Below, in pieces: positions 17,632 through 26,486 of a DNA stretch of 44,217 nucleotides. A program made the translations under genes and the position numbers. Position 1 is the first letter of the stretch; every line of letters starts with the position of its first letter. The DNA comes from Blastopirellula sp. Lineage in GTDB: Bacteria > Planctomycetota > Planctomycetia > Pirellulales > Pirellulaceae. The notes below the pieces were generated by a model that saw only the letters and a list, made by a program, of their open reading frames with translations, had not been told where the DNA came from and did no database searches. Location: positions 1 to 44,217 of the forward strand of contig NVWB01000031.1 of assembly GCA_002733575.1 (NCBI GenBank), in the 5' to 3' direction.

Positions 17632-18639
17632 ATGTACAAAATTCGTTTCCCAAAATTCAGTCTTCGCACGCTGATCATAGCAACTTCGCTTTTGGGAATC
17701 GCCTTTGCAGTTATCGGCAATCATTATCGCCACGCATTCCACCAAAAAACAGCAGTTGCCTGGGTGCTTGAGAATCAAGGAACGGTCACTTATCGGTATC
17801 AAGAAAACGAGCCCTGTGTTACAGGCAAACCAGATTCTCCCCAGTGGATGAGGAATGTTTTTGGCGAAGATATTTTTGTTCGAGTCGTTTCTATTAATCT
17901 TGAGAACTCAAATGTTGCTGACCTCTCGCCTCTCTCCCATGTAAAAAAACTGCGATGGCTTAATCTGAAAGGCTCACGTGCAAGTGAGCTTTCCCCTTTA
18001 TCTGGGCTAATAAATCTAGAAGGCATTGATCTAAGTGATACACAGATTGATGACCTTTCACCGTTACAAGAACTCCATAAGTTGGGCTCTATTACAGCCA
18101 ATAATACAGAGACAACAATTCTTTTACCAATTTCACGCCTCACGAACCTTACCTACCTTAAACTCGATCATACACACATCAAAGACTTGTCATCGCTAGG
18201 TTCTGTTGCAAACCTTAGGTTGCTTCATCTGAACCATACCCAAGTATCTGATCTTTCGCCGTTATCTAAACTGGTGAAAATCGATGATCTGGAATTAATG
18301 GAAACTGATGTGGCTGACCTCTCTACACTCATTAATTTTCAAAATCTATCCAAGCTCAACCTTGAAGGGACGCGAGTGATCGATTTGTCTCCTTTAGCGG
18401 AATTAGACTATCTACGTCAAATAAATATTTCAAAGACAGAAGTTACCGACATCTCCCCGCTAAAATCTCATATCGGGATATTAGAAATTTCGCTAAAAGA
18501 TACACCCATCACAGATATTTCAATTTTGAGCCAACTCATACACCTAGAAAAAGTGGATCTTACCGGTACGAACATTCCTAGAGAAGAAATTGAAAAGTTG
18601 AAAATTGCCTTACCCAAATGTCAAATATTGGGGCCTTGA
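17632..18639 (+). CDS. Membrane-anchored leucine-rich-repeat protein, paralogue A4 (divergent)
   Basis: 335 residues. The anchor (MYKIRFPKFSLRTLIIATSLLG) is close to its neighbours, but the linker ('WVLENQGTVTYRYQENE', 'MRNVFGEDIFVRVVSINL') and LRRs are more diverged. The C-terminus is of another kind: 'THIPREE'-like 'TGTNIPREEIEKLKIALPKCQILGP' replaces the 'RPNDPLPVP' cap. That ending resembles the second LRR family at 36.5 and 41 kb. About ten LRRs are visible. This hybrid look (A-type head, B-type tail) suggests recombination between families. Confidence 0.86.
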   Translation: MYKIRFPKFSLRTLIIATSLLGIAFAVIGNHYRHAFHQKTAVAWVLENQGTVTYRYQENEPCVTGKPDSPQWMRNVFGEDIFVRVVSINLENSNVADLSPLSHVKKLRWLNLKGSRASELSPLSGLINLEGIDLSDTQIDDLSPLQELHKLGSITANNTETTILLPISRLTNLTYLKLDHTHIKDLSSLGSVANLRLLHLNHTQVSDLSPLSKLVKIDDLELMETDVADLSTLINFQNLSKLNLEGTRVIDLSPLAELDYLRQINISKTEVTDISPLKSHIGILEISLKDTPITDISILSQLIHLEKVDLTGTNIPREEIEKLKIALPKCQILGP

Positions 18640-18718
18640 ATTCTTCAGGTACTAAGTATCGCATGTGGTCAAAAAACTCATCCAATGATTTTGAATTGAA
18701 TCTTCGAGAGAATACGAA

Positions 18719-19387
18719 ATGAACCAGCACGGGATAAAAGATCTGATTGAACGATGCTTGCTACGGCTAGGTGGCTGGGTGGTTATTTTGGTTGTTCTTT
18801 GTCCTACCTGGGGGCCTCCGGGTGATTTCTACCTCGGATATCCCGAACGCTTTTATGTAGTACAATCTGATGCTAATCCCACTTTGCATGTCACACGTTT
18901 CTTGTGGGACGTTCTTGTATGTGGAATTCCGGTATATGGCGTTATTTCCCTCCTCCTTTATAGCAAAGCTTCTCTACGCTATATCAGCGGAAATTCAACT
19001 CTGGAAATCGTAGAATTAAAACAGAAACTATACAAGCTTGGCGAACAATGTCTGCTTCGGCTTGCTGGCTGGGTCGTTTTTCTTCTTGTTTTTGTTTCTA
19101 ATAGGCTCGGAACACAATGGATTGGCAATATTCAAATTGGGTCGCCAGTGAGATTTTACATTTCGGGGCCTAGTGGCTATCAGGGCGATCTTTTTTCTAA
19201 TTCGTTGTCGATACCGATGTCGATCACCTATTTTTTGTGGGATGTTCTCATTTATGGTATCCCCATATACGGCATGATTTCCCTTCTCCTTTATGGCATC
19301 CGCCGCTGCATGGGAATATCAACACGCCGTGAGAATACAGCCTTGCCTGTTAAGGAGAATTCTGCAAATACTCAAGAGGAAGAGTAG
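18719..19387 (+). CDS. Internally duplicated four-segment membrane protein, unknown function
   Basis: 222 residues. Two homologous halves are plain: 'LIERCLLRLGGWVVILVVL ... FYLGYPERFYVV ... TRFLWDVLVCGIPVYGVISLLLY' (about 8-82) and 'LGEQCLLRLAGWVVFLLVF ... IGSPVRFYIS ... TYFLWDVLIYGIPIYGMISLLLY' (about 103-197). Each half has two membrane segments around a ~40-residue, probably extracytoplasmic, loop. The C-terminus is charged and low-complexity (NTQEEE). It lies 79 bases after LRR gene A4 on the same strand and may be the last gene of that unit. I do not recognise a family; head-to-tail gene duplication and fusion is the likely origin. Confidence 0.7.
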   Translation: MNQHGIKDLIERCLLRLGGWVVILVVLCPTWGPPGDFYLGYPERFYVVQSDANPTLHVTRFLWDVLVCGIPVYGVISLLLYSKASLRYISGNSTLEIVELKQKLYKLGEQCLLRLAGWVVFLLVFVSNRLGTQWIGNIQIGSPVRFYISGPSGYQGDLFSNSLSIPMSITYFLWDVLIYGIPIYGMISLLLYGIRRCMGISTRRENTALPVKENSANTQEEE

Positions 19388-19480
19388 GTAAAGTAGAAAC
19401 CGCACTAGCCTCTGATCGACGACAGTCGACCCGACGTCGTTTTGAATGAGCGTTTTTGAATGGCAAGCGATTTTCAATCT

Positions 19481-19554
19481 AAACACAGAGGGCACAGAGA
19501 ACACGGAGAAGAATCTCAATTCAAACTCTCTGTGTCCTCCGTGCCCTCTGTGTT
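19481..19554. repeat. Long hairpin repeat ('CACAGAG' type)
   Basis: Two 29-base arms, starting AAACACAGAGGGCACAGAGA on the left and ending GTGCCCTCTGTGTTT on the right, pair with about three mismatches around a 16-base centre. It is a dispersed palindromic repeat of a kind common in several phyla, next to the inverted boundary repeat at 19561-19602. Confidence 0.85.
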
Positions 19555-19560
19555 TAAATC

Positions 19561-19602
19561 TTTCCTTCTTCTTCGTGCCTTAGAGCCTTCGTGTGAGATT
19601 TT
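19561..19602. repeat. Dispersed repeat at right edge of the LRR island, inverted relative to 14236-14280
   Basis: CTTCTTCGTGCCTTAGAGCC then GTGTGAGATTTTTT, the reverse complement of the left-edge repeat apart from small differences. The remaining bases up to 19698 hold no visible feature. Confidence 0.7.
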
Positions 19603-19698
19603 TTCTTTTCGACAAGAAGAATTAATTGTCACGCAAATCGTGTTTTCACTTCCTCCTCGCTTACGCTTCGGGTTAAGATTGCGTAAAGATTGCGATCT

Positions 19699-20781
19699 TT
19701 AATCTCGCTCAATGTTTGCCAATTTATTTTTCAACTCTTGCACCGCCAGCTTTGGTTGTTTGGCTTCGATTACGGCGTGACTCACCGCAATTCTGCTTGC
19801 GCCGGTTTTTAGAACTTGGGGGAGATTTTCAAGATTAATTCCGCCGATGGCAAACATCGGTAGCGTGGAGAGTTGATTGGCTTGTTCGATGAATTTTAGG
19901 CCGGGGAATTCTTTGAAGTTTTTGGTTTGGGAAGCGAACGTCGGGCCTGTGCCTAAGTAGTTGGCTCCGTCGGTAATGGCCTGTTTGACTTGTTCGAGAC
20001 TATGTGTCGAGATGCCGATTAGTTTTTTGGGGCCAATAATGGCTCGGGCTTCTTTCACGCTCAATTCGTCTTGGCCCAGGTGCACACCATCGGCGTCTGA
20101 CAGGGCCGCGATGTCGGGGCGGTCATTCATAATAAAAAGTGTCGAGGTATTCGACGTTAGTTTGCGAAGTAACTTGGCGTGACTTAATAACTGTTTGTCA
20201 GACAGCTTTTTATCACGTAGTTGAATCACATCGACTTGGGCTTCAATTAGTTCGGTGGCCAAAGCATGAAATGATTCTCCCGAGTCACGCCCATCGAGCA
20301 GCACATACAGTTTTGCATCTTTGAGCCGGCTTTGGCTTTGTTGTGTGGTGGTGAGCAATTTGTGGAGCGTGTAGACCCTATATCGGAGACTTTCAAAACT
20401 GGCCGGTTGGTAAGTGCCAATTATTTTGGAAAATTCTTCGAGGGTTCGGAGCGCTTGTTCGGCCCGTTTTAAGTTAGCCGAAACGAGATCATCCCAGTCG
20501 GCGCGTTGGTATTCCGTTGTGGTTTTGATTTCGGTGCCAACATCGGTAGTGGTTTGGCGGCAGGCGTGGAGTTCGGTTTGGGGGATTTGCGAGACGATTT
20601 GTTGTAAATCATGCCGGAGTTGCTTGAGATTTCCGGTTAGATACCAATCGTCGAGTACAAACCGGGTGTAGTCCTCGGCAACCCGTAAACCTTCGGAGGC
20701 CCTATTGGCGGCGGCATCCAATGCGCGGAGTGCCGTGGCTTGGGTCTGTTGCTGCTCAAAATGTCTATCTTCAGTGTTCAT
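19699..20781 (-). CDS. thiE: Thiamine-phosphate synthase with N-terminal ThiD2-type domain
   Basis: Joins the pyrimidine and thiazole moieties to make thiamine phosphate. The ThiE barrel occupies about 155-360: 'YVLLDGR', 'DVIQLRDKKLSDKQLLSHA', 'LFIMNDRPDIAALSDADGVHLGQDEL', 'LIGISTHS', 'NYLGTGPTFASQTK' and 'PMFAIGGI' are its substrate and phosphate sites. Residues 15-150 ('LDAAANRASEGLRVAEDYTRF') match the ThiD2 domain found on cyanobacterial and other ThiE proteins. That domain is proposed to act as an alternative hydroxymethylpyrimidine phosphate kinase; this is family knowledge, not shown here. I looked for a TPP riboswitch upstream and did not find its core motifs. Monocistronic on the minus strand. 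Confidence 0.94.
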   Translation of the reverse strand: MNTEDRHFEQQQTQATALRALDAAANRASEGLRVAEDYTRFVLDDWYLTGNLKQLRHDLQQIVSQIPQTELHACRQTTTDVGTEIKTTTEYQRADWDDLVSANLKRAEQALRTLEEFSKIIGTYQPASFESLRYRVYTLHKLLTTTQQSQSRLKDAKLYVLLDGRDSGESFHALATELIEAQVDVIQLRDKKLSDKQLLSHAKLLRKLTSNTSTLFIMNDRPDIAALSDADGVHLGQDELSVKEARAIIGPKKLIGISTHSLEQVKQAITDGANYLGTGPTFASQTKNFKEFPGLKFIEQANQLSTLPMFAIGGINLENLPQVLKTGASRIAVSHAVIEAKQPKLAVQELKNKLANIERD

Positions 20782-21164
20782 AATCCGAAAAAATAAGCGG
20801 GGCTAATATAAGTGACTGGTTGTATTAAATAAACTCGTTGTAGGAGATATAGGGCAGATTGGGTCGTTTCTTCGTGATGGTTGACTGAACGATGGTGTGG
20901 TTGGGAATCATTCCGGTATCTTGAGATTGCGTTACTTGATGTTTTATAGGGATTTAGGCCCTGTCGACAGATGGGGCGGCCATGTTTCGGAAAAGCAGCT
21001 AGCACTAGGTGATCCATGTTGATTTTCTGGATTGTACAACGTGGCTAGCACGTAAGTTTATATCATTTCAATAGTTGCCTTGCTTGGTCTCTATCTGCGA
21101 GTTACAATTCCTAGGCGATTCTACTAGGTCGTTTCTTTCTATTTACGGAAGAAGTGACCACTTT
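20782..21164. other. Intergenic region between divergent thiE and TPR genes
   Basis: About 380 bases that should contain both promoters. A 79-codon minus-strand frame (20778-21017) runs to the thiE start but shows no ribosome-binding site or family signature. Nothing else supported. Confidence 0.4.
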
Positions 21165-21171
21165 GAAGGAG
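21165..21171 (+). promoter_or_regulatory. Shine-Dalgarno site deciding the start of the TPR membrane protein
   Basis: GAAGGAG with nine bases to the ATG at 21181. It lies downstream of the alternative GTG at 21154, so the ATG is preferred. Confidence 0.75.
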
Positions 21172-21180
21172 TGGGTAAGG

Positions 21181-21789
21181 ATGCTGACTTCGCCATGGAT
21201 TACATGCTTGTGGCCAGGACTCACAGATTTGTGGGTGTATGGACGCTGGCGCGGGTTAATTTGGGCAACTTTGTTCACACTTGTGTTGAATGCTGCCTTG
21301 ATACTCAGGGCTGTTTGGCCAGAACTCGCAGGCGAACCGATTCGAAGTGGTATCTGGTACCTACTCGGATTATTTTGGCTTGCTGGTGCTGCTGTTTCCC
21401 TGGTGCGATTGGTAACTTTTGATGCCAATCAAGTCAACGAAACGGTAGAGGCCTTGTTTCAAACGGCTCAAAGCGAATACTTAAAGGGTAACCATCTGTT
21501 GGCAGAAGCAACTTTGTTGCGGCTGCTGAAGCAAAATCCCTGCGATGCAGAGGCATTGTTAATGATGGCGACCTTGATGAGACATACCCAACGATTTGCC
21601 GAAGCACGAAGCCAGTTATCAAGACTAGAAAAACTTGATGCGGCCCAAGCTTGGCAAGAAGAGATTGTCAGAGAGTACCGGTTGCTAGAAGATCGTGAGA
21701 ACGATGCTTCAGAAGATGAGCGGCCAGAAGACTTACCTGATACCGAAGAAACGACCACTGATAATTCAACCATAAATTTTGCAGCTTGA
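21181..21789 (+). CDS. Small membrane protein with TPR-like C-terminal region
   Basis: 202 residues from the ATG at 21181, supported by GAAGGAG nine bases upstream; the frame also opens at GTG 21154. Two membrane segments are visible ('GLIWATLFTLVLNAALILRAV' and 'GIWYLLGLFWLAGAAVSLVRLV'), then a cytoplasmic or periplasmic helical region at ~85-150 ('ALFQTAQSEYLKGNHLLAEATLLRLLKQNPCDAEALLMMA') with the pattern of one to two TPRs, and an acidic tail. Function unknown. It lies ~100 bases upstream of clpC on the same strand and could share its transcript. TPR membrane proteins often act as docking factors, but no partner is indicated. Confidence 0.75.
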   Translation: MLTSPWITCLWPGLTDLWVYGRWRGLIWATLFTLVLNAALILRAVWPELAGEPIRSGIWYLLGLFWLAGAAVSLVRLVTFDANQVNETVEALFQTAQSEYLKGNHLLAEATLLRLLKQNPCDAEALLMMATLMRHTQRFAEARSQLSRLEKLDAAQAWQEEIVREYRLLEDRENDASEDERPEDLPDTEETTTDNSTINFAA

Positions 21790-21890
21790 CTTTTAAGATG
21801 CACAGCGAATGGTTGAACTTGAATATCTAAAATTTAGCTACGCAAGTAGAACACTGGATTGGCAGAGAAGTTTTAACGAGGTCTGACTCC

Positions 21891-24476
21891 ATGTACGAAC
21901 GATTTACTGACCGCGCTCGCAAGGTAATGCAGCTTGCAAACCAAGAAGCGCAACGATTCAACCACGAATACATCGGCACCGAGCATATTTTGCTAGGGTT
22001 GATCAAGGAAGGAAGCGGAGTGGCCGCCAATGTTTTAAAAACATTGGAAGTCGATCTTCGCAAGATTCGCCTTGAAGTCGAGAAGCTTGTGCAGAGTGGC
22101 CCTGATATGGTCACCATGGGCAAGTTACCGCAAACCCCGCGAGCCAAAAAAGTCATCGAGTATTCGATGGAAGAGGCCCGCAACTTAAATCACAACTATG
22201 TAGGCACCGAGCATATCTTGCTGGGTCTACTTCGTGAACAAGAAGGCGTCGCGGCTCAAGTTCTCATGAACTTAGGTCTGAAGCTGGACGATGTTCGTGA
22301 AGAAGTCTTGAACCTACTCGGCCATGGCGTCGAAGGCGATGGCGGACGTGAAGGTAGCCGTGGCGAATCTGGCGGATCATCCGAACCAGGTTCTTCCTCG
22401 AAGAGCAAATCGAAAACACCTGCTTTGGATAGCTTTGGTCGTGATCTGACTGAACTGGCCAAGCAAGGCAAACTTGATCCTGTAATTGGTCGTGCCAAAG
22501 AAATTGAACGAGCCATTCAGGTGCTTTGCCGACGTACCAAAAACAACCCTGTGTTGTTGGGTGAAGCGGGCGTTGGTAAAACGGCCATCGTCGAAGGCTT
22601 TGCACAAATGATAGTCGATGGAGAGATTCCTGAGATCTTGGCCAACAAACGTATCGTGGTACTCGACTTGGCAATGATGGTCGCTGGAACCAAGTATCGT
22701 GGTCAGTTTGAAGAACGAATCAAGGCCGTGATGAACGAAGTTCGTCGTGCCAAAAATACGATTCTGTTCATCGACGAATTGCATACCCTGGTTGGTGCCG
22801 GTGGTGCTGAAGGCGCGATTGATGCTGCCAATGTTTTGAAGCCTGCGTTATCACGAGGCGAAATTCAATGTATTGGTGCCACCACGCTCGACGAGTACCG
22901 CAAATACATCGAAAAAGACAACGCATTGGCTCGACGTTTCCAAGAGATCATCGTGGACCCGGCTTCAAAAGATGAGACGGTCGATATTCTCAAAGGGCTG
23001 CGGGATCGCTACGAAGATCATCATAATGTTCAGATTACCGATGATGCGATTACTGCTGCGGCAGAATACTCAGATCGTTATATCACCGGGCGATGCCTGC
23101 CTGATAAGGCGATTGACGTGATTGATGAAGCAGGTGCCAGAGTTAGACTTCGCGTTATGACCAGGCCCCCAGATCTTAAAGACATTGACGCAGATACCGA
23201 AGCTTTGAATCGCAAGAAAGAGCAAGCGGTTGCTGATCAAGATTTTGAAAAAGCAGCTTCGCTTCGTGATCAAGCCGATAAGCTGAAGAAAAAGAAAGAG
23301 ACGATCCTCAAAGAATGGCAAGAGAAATCTCGCCAAAAAGATGGAGTGGTCGATGAAGAAGTCATCGCCGAAGTCGTTTCGAAAATGACCGGGATTCCGT
23401 TGACACGGATGACAACCGAAGACAGCATGCGGTTGATGCAAATGGAAGATGAACTTCACAAAAAGGTCATCAGCCAACACGATGCCATCCAAGCCGTTTC
23501 GAAAGCAGTTCGCAGAAGTCGTAGCGGGTTGAAAGACCCCAAACGACCTACCGGTTGTTTTGTGTTTGCTGGACCGACCGGTGTTGGTAAAACCTTGTTG
23601 GCCAAAGCCTTGGCCGAGTTCATGTTTGGTGATGAAGAAGCTTTGATCCAAATCGACATGAGCGAATACATGGAGAAGCACAATGTCAGTAAATTGATTG
23701 GTGCCCCTCCAGGATACGTGGGTTACGAAGAAGGGGGTCAACTGACCGAGAAGATTCGTCGCCGACCGTATGCCGTGGTATTGCTCGACGAAATCGAAAA
23801 AGCCCATCCTGACGTGTTCAATATGTTGTTACAGGTCATGGAAGAAGGTCGCCTGACCGATAGCTTTGGTCGTAACGTCGATTTCCGCAACGTGATTTTG
23901 ATCATGACCACCAATGCAGGTGCAGGTGCCATCAAAAACGAAGCGTCCTTCGGATTCTCGGTATCAGAAGAAGGTGCCGAATACGAAAGCATGAAGAGCC
24001 GGGTCAACGATGAAATCGCCAAGGTCTTTCGGCCTGAATTTATTAACCGGGTTGATAAAACCATTATCTTCCATCACCTAACCACCGATAATTTGAAGGA
24101 AGTGATCGACTTGGAATTGGCCAAGGTTCGAGAACGTCTGGAAGAACGTGGCTACACGTTGACTCTGACCGACAAGGCCAAAGAGTTCATCATCAATCGT
24201 TGCAACAAAGACGACAGCGGAAACGACTTTGGTGCTCGTCCACTGCGTCGTGCAATTGAGAACGCCGTGGAAGATCCACTGTCGGAAGAACTGCTCAAAG
24301 GCGAGTTCCAAGGCATGGACACCATCACGGTCGATGCCATCCTCAACGACAAAGGCCGACCGAAACGACTCGACTTCCAAAGCTCGTTGAGCGAAAAAGT
24401 AGAAGAAGTGGTCGAAGAACCAGTCGCCGCTGCCGCTACCGGCAGTGACGAAGCAGAGTCTAGCGAAAAAGAATAA
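21891..24476 (+). CDS. clpC: ATP-dependent Clp protease ATPase subunit ClpC
   Basis: Hsp100/AAA+ unfoldase that feeds proteins to ClpP in the cytoplasm. Complete at 861 residues. Two N-terminal Clp repeats are at ~5-145 ('[20 protein letters not shown]' and '[20 protein letters not shown]'). Walker A of the first ATPase domain is GEAGVGKT (224-231), a UVR motif lies at ~435-465 ('[21 protein letters not shown]'), and the second Walker A is GPTGVGKT (561-568). The D2-small domain follows, with a Glu/Ala/Ser-rich tail. The UVR motif separates ClpC from ClpA and ClpB. GAGG precedes the ATG with 9 bases. A strong terminator follows. clpP is not in the window. Confidence 0.97.
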   Translation: MYERFTDRARKVMQLANQEAQRFNHEYIGTEHILLGLIKEGSGVAANVLKTLEVDLRKIRLEVEKLVQSGPDMVTMGKLPQTPRAKKVIEYSMEEARNLNHNYVGTEHILLGLLREQEGVAAQVLMNLGLKLDDVREEVLNLLGHGVEGDGGREGSRGESGGSSEPGSSSKSKSKTPALDSFGRDLTELAKQGKLDPVIGRAKEIERAIQVLCRRTKNNPVLLGEAGVGKTAIVEGFAQMIVDGEIPEILANKRIVVLDLAMMVAGTKYRGQFEERIKAVMNEVRRAKNTILFIDELHTLVGAGGAEGAIDAANVLKPALSRGEIQCIGATTLDEYRKYIEKDNALARRFQEIIVDPASKDETVDILKGLRDRYEDHHNVQITDDAITAAAEYSDRYITGRCLPDKAIDVIDEAGARVRLRVMTRPPDLKDIDADTEALNRKKEQAVADQDFEKAASLRDQADKLKKKKETILKEWQEKSRQKDGVVDEEVIAEVVSKMTGIPLTRMTTEDSMRLMQMEDELHKKVISQHDAIQAVSKAVRRSRSGLKDPKRPTGCFVFAGPTGVGKTLLAKALAEFMFGDEEALIQIDMSEYMEKHNVSKLIGAPPGYVGYEEGGQLTEKIRRRPYAVVLLDEIEKAHPDVFNMLLQVMEEGRLTDSFGRNVDFRNVILIMTTNAGAGAIKNEASFGFSVSEEGAEYESMKSRVNDEIAKVFRPEFINRVDKTIIFHHLTTDNLKEVIDLELAKVRERLEERGYTLTLTDKAKEFIINRCNKDDSGNDFGARPLRRAIENAVEDPLSEELLKGEFQGMDTITVDAILNDKGRPKRLDFQSSLSEKVEEVVEEPVAAAATGSDEAESSEKE

Positions 24477-24504
24477 ACGTTCGCTAGATTTAAAATAGAA
24501 TCAA

Positions 24505-24545
24505 AAATCCCTGCCTTGGCTTATGCTAGGGCAGGGATTTTTTTT
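24505..24545 (+). terminator. Rho-independent terminator of clpC
   Basis: An 11-bp perfect stem AAATCCCTGCC/GGCAGGGATTT followed by a long T-run, 30 bases after the stop codon. Confidence 0.95.
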
Positions 24546-24570
24546 GTTGATGTAGTTGTGAAGAGGTGTA

Positions 24571-24670
24571 AGGTGGAGGGTCTCTAACAAAAAGTCATCC
24601 AACATTAAACATTCATCACGAAAAAATTACTGGACTGAAAAACAACCACTCCGCCGCCATCCATCTGTCT
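24571..24670 (+). repeat. MITE/REP-like dispersed repeat, copy a (forward)
   Basis: Runs from GGAGGGTCTCTAACAAAA to CCGCCGCCATCCATCTG. It belongs to a family whose ends carry GGTCTC...AAC and the complement of AGATGGATGGCGG. It faces copy b (24787-24881), and the two form an inverted pair about 115 bases apart. Confidence 0.75.
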
Positions 24671-24786
24671 ATCGGGTTTGCGATCTGTTGCGTTGCACTC
24701 TTCTAGTCAAGGCTTCTTTCTTTGCGAAAATGATGGGCTCATTCTTTTGAGATGCGTTTACCGATAATGATTGAGACCACACAAAA

Positions 24787-24881
24787 AGATGAATGGCGGC
24801 AGGGCGTTTCTGTTTCGATATCATCTATTCCTAGTGGTTTTATAAATCCGTTGGATAGCTATTTCTTATAGACCATCCATC
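24787..24881 (-). repeat. MITE/REP-like dispersed repeat, copy b (reverse)
   Basis: AGATGAATGGCGGCAGGGCG at one end and TATAGACCATCCATC at the other; the central block 'TTTCGAT..CATCTATT' aligns with copy e. It lies at the left edge of the exosortase island. The rest of 24671-25020 holds no gene that I can support. Confidence 0.72.
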
Positions 24882-25020
24882 TTGCAGAACTATCGTAGGC
24901 GATGTAATTTTCGATGGTTGTTACATCGGTCGAATCGTCGTAGATTTCCAAATCTCGTACTGTGGTTTGTTGCCGGACGATTTGGAAAGTGGAGTTGGAT
25001 TGTGTATGATTTCACGTTCG

Positions 25021-25950
25021 TCAGTGTATGAAACGATACCACCTTTCCTTGGAAGTCCGTTGTGATGATGCACTGGGGAAAATCTGTAATCGGTCCAGAC
25101 ACTCGACTGGCAGGAAGCTTAGCCAACCCACGAGCATGATCCAATGAAACAGAAATAGATTCATTGCAATATCAGTCGACAAATGAAATACGACTAGAAG
25201 CAATAGACACCAGTTGCGTGCCGGTTGCCACCAGATCAAGACTGGGATGGACAATTCGAATAGCACCACGGACCAAGTAGCACACTGAATCAATAATAAA
25301 CTCTCCGTAAAAAAGCTCGGCAAATGAAAACCAGTTAGATCATCTAGCCGCAACACATAGTAGATAGCCGTACCGTCAACCCATGCCGCCCCGGTTGTTT
25401 TTTGAAAGGCCGAGCAGAGAAAGATCAAGCACATCTGCAATTGAAACAATCTTAGGGGCCATATGGGAAATAAATGCTTACTCTTCTCATTCTGATGCAA
25501 TTCAAGGTCTGATCGAGGCGGAACGAAGATCAGAAAAAATGCGAAGAGTCGAAATACGATATCTTCTCCATCTAGGATTAGTTGATTTGAATATTGCAAG
25601 TTGGCAAGTAGAACGAACACGGTAGCGGCGGCCAAACGAGGCCATAATTCGATCAACAGACAGACAGATGATACCATTAGTATGCCGAGTGACAAGGATG
25701 TCATTGTGGGAGTATCGCTGGCCCACATGCGAACAGAACTCATGTCAAGTTGTGGTGAAAGAAATGAAGCTCCAAGCGTCGATTCATGGTTGAAGAACAG
25801 GAGCCTGTCAAGCCACAAGAACACTAAGTTAATGACGAGTAAAAGGGCGTATAATCGACGAACTACAGCCAGCATTCGCAGATCACATGGATTCATCCAG
25901 AAATGATCCCAGTGCGAGACCCAGCTCGACGATTTCTTTTGGTTCATCAT
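25021..25950 (-). CDS. HTTM-domain (SdpB / gamma-carboxylase-like) membrane protein
   Basis: 309 residues with about seven or eight membrane segments. The HTTM-family pattern is visible: early 'LAVVRRLYALLLVINLVFLWLDRLLFF', a mid-protein 'LQYSNQLILDGEDIVFRLFAFFLIFVPP', then 'LCSAFQKTTGAAWVDGTAIYYVL' and a late 'HLSTDIAMNLFLFHWIMLVGWLSFLP'. The family includes the vitamin-K-dependent gamma-carboxylase membrane core and Bacillus SdpB, needed to mature the SdpC toxin; no carboxylase catalytic assignment is made here. The ATG overlaps the stop of the upstream gene (ATGA, 25947-25950), so the two are translationally coupled. The pair is divergent from the exosortase genes. Confidence 0.82.
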   Translation of the reverse strand: MMNQKKSSSWVSHWDHFWMNPCDLRMLAVVRRLYALLLVINLVFLWLDRLLFFNHESTLGASFLSPQLDMSSVRMWASDTPTMTSLSLGILMVSSVCLLIELWPRLAAATVFVLLANLQYSNQLILDGEDIVFRLFAFFLIFVPPRSDLELHQNEKSKHLFPIWPLRLFQLQMCLIFLCSAFQKTTGAAWVDGTAIYYVLRLDDLTGFHLPSFFTESLLLIQCATWSVVLFELSIPVLIWWQPARNWCLLLLVVFHLSTDIAMNLFLFHWIMLVGWLSFLPVECLDRLQIFPSASSQRTSKERWYRFIH

Positions 25951-26486
25951 TCGTTAGGTCGCCAAATAATTAATTGCTGATACGTCGAGTATCGCGGCAC
26001 TGCGTACGCAGGTCGCCAGTTATCTTTAGGAGGGGCAATGACGTCTCGTTCCACAAACAACACAATACTTTCAATTGACCGATCACTCCGACAATATTGG
26101 CGGGACAGGTTCTTACAGAACGGCGTCCAAGCTAGTTCGCTCTCGGGGCGCCATAGACCGTCGAAGAAAGCCATGCGACGGAAGTTGCGAAATTTTTCCC
26201 ATCGCGACATCGAATGCCAATCGGGAGTTTGCCATAACGTGTAACCTCCATCGTTCCAGTAGATGTGAGCCCCAACTCGCACGTTGACATGGTCTGGCGT
26301 AGGCGCAAACAATTCCCAGGACCCCTGTTCTAGTCGCACGAACTTTAGTAGGGGGTAAATTGAAAGTTGCATCTTGCCCTGCAAATCCGTAAACCGAGGC
26401 GTTGTCTCAATCAAGGTACAGATACACAACGGAACCATGATCAAGTTAAAGATCCAGCGGTTTTCGTAAGCTCTATTTAGCACCAC
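25947..26486 (-). CDS. Small anchored partner of the HTTM protein (SdpA-like)
   Basis: 179 residues: one N-terminal membrane segment ('WIFNLIMVPLCICTLIE') and a ~140-residue domain, probably outside the membrane. 'LEQGSWELFAPTPDHVNVRVGAHIYWNDGG' and 'WRKF/RNFRRMAFFDGLW' recall the small protein encoded with HTTM genes in planctomycetes and SdpA in Bacillus, where 'W.MFAP.P' is a hallmark; this is from memory of the family. The start is GTG (26486 or 26483), with GAGG a few bases upstream. It is the first gene of the coupled pair. Role unknown; in Bacillus, SdpA and SdpB act together to process a secreted toxin peptide. Confidence 0.7.
   Translation of the reverse strand: MVLNRAYENRWIFNLIMVPLCICTLIETTPRFTDLQGKMQLSIYPLLKFVRLEQGSWELFAPTPDHVNVRVGAHIYWNDGGYTLWQTPDWHSMSRWEKFRNFRRMAFFDGLWRPESELAWTPFCKNLSRQYCRSDRSIESIVLFVERDVIAPPKDNWRPAYAVPRYSTYQQLIIWRPNE

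Noticed and set aside
19481..19554. Long hairpin considered as a transcription terminator of the membrane protein gene
   Set aside because: No T-run follows and the sequence is a typical dispersed palindromic repeat.
20778..21017. 79-codon minus-strand frame overlapping the thiE start
   Set aside because: The ATGA overlap is suggestive, but there is no Shine-Dalgarno site, an odd His/Tyr-rich composition and no recognisable family.
20782..21017. TPP riboswitch ahead of thiE
   Set aside because: The conserved CTGAGA and GATCTGGATAATGCC-type cores are not present on the minus strand.
23070..23807. 245-codon minus-strand frame opposite clpC
   Set aside because: Complete, well-conserved ClpC motifs are on the plus strand; the frame is a shadow with His/Phe-rich, non-family content.
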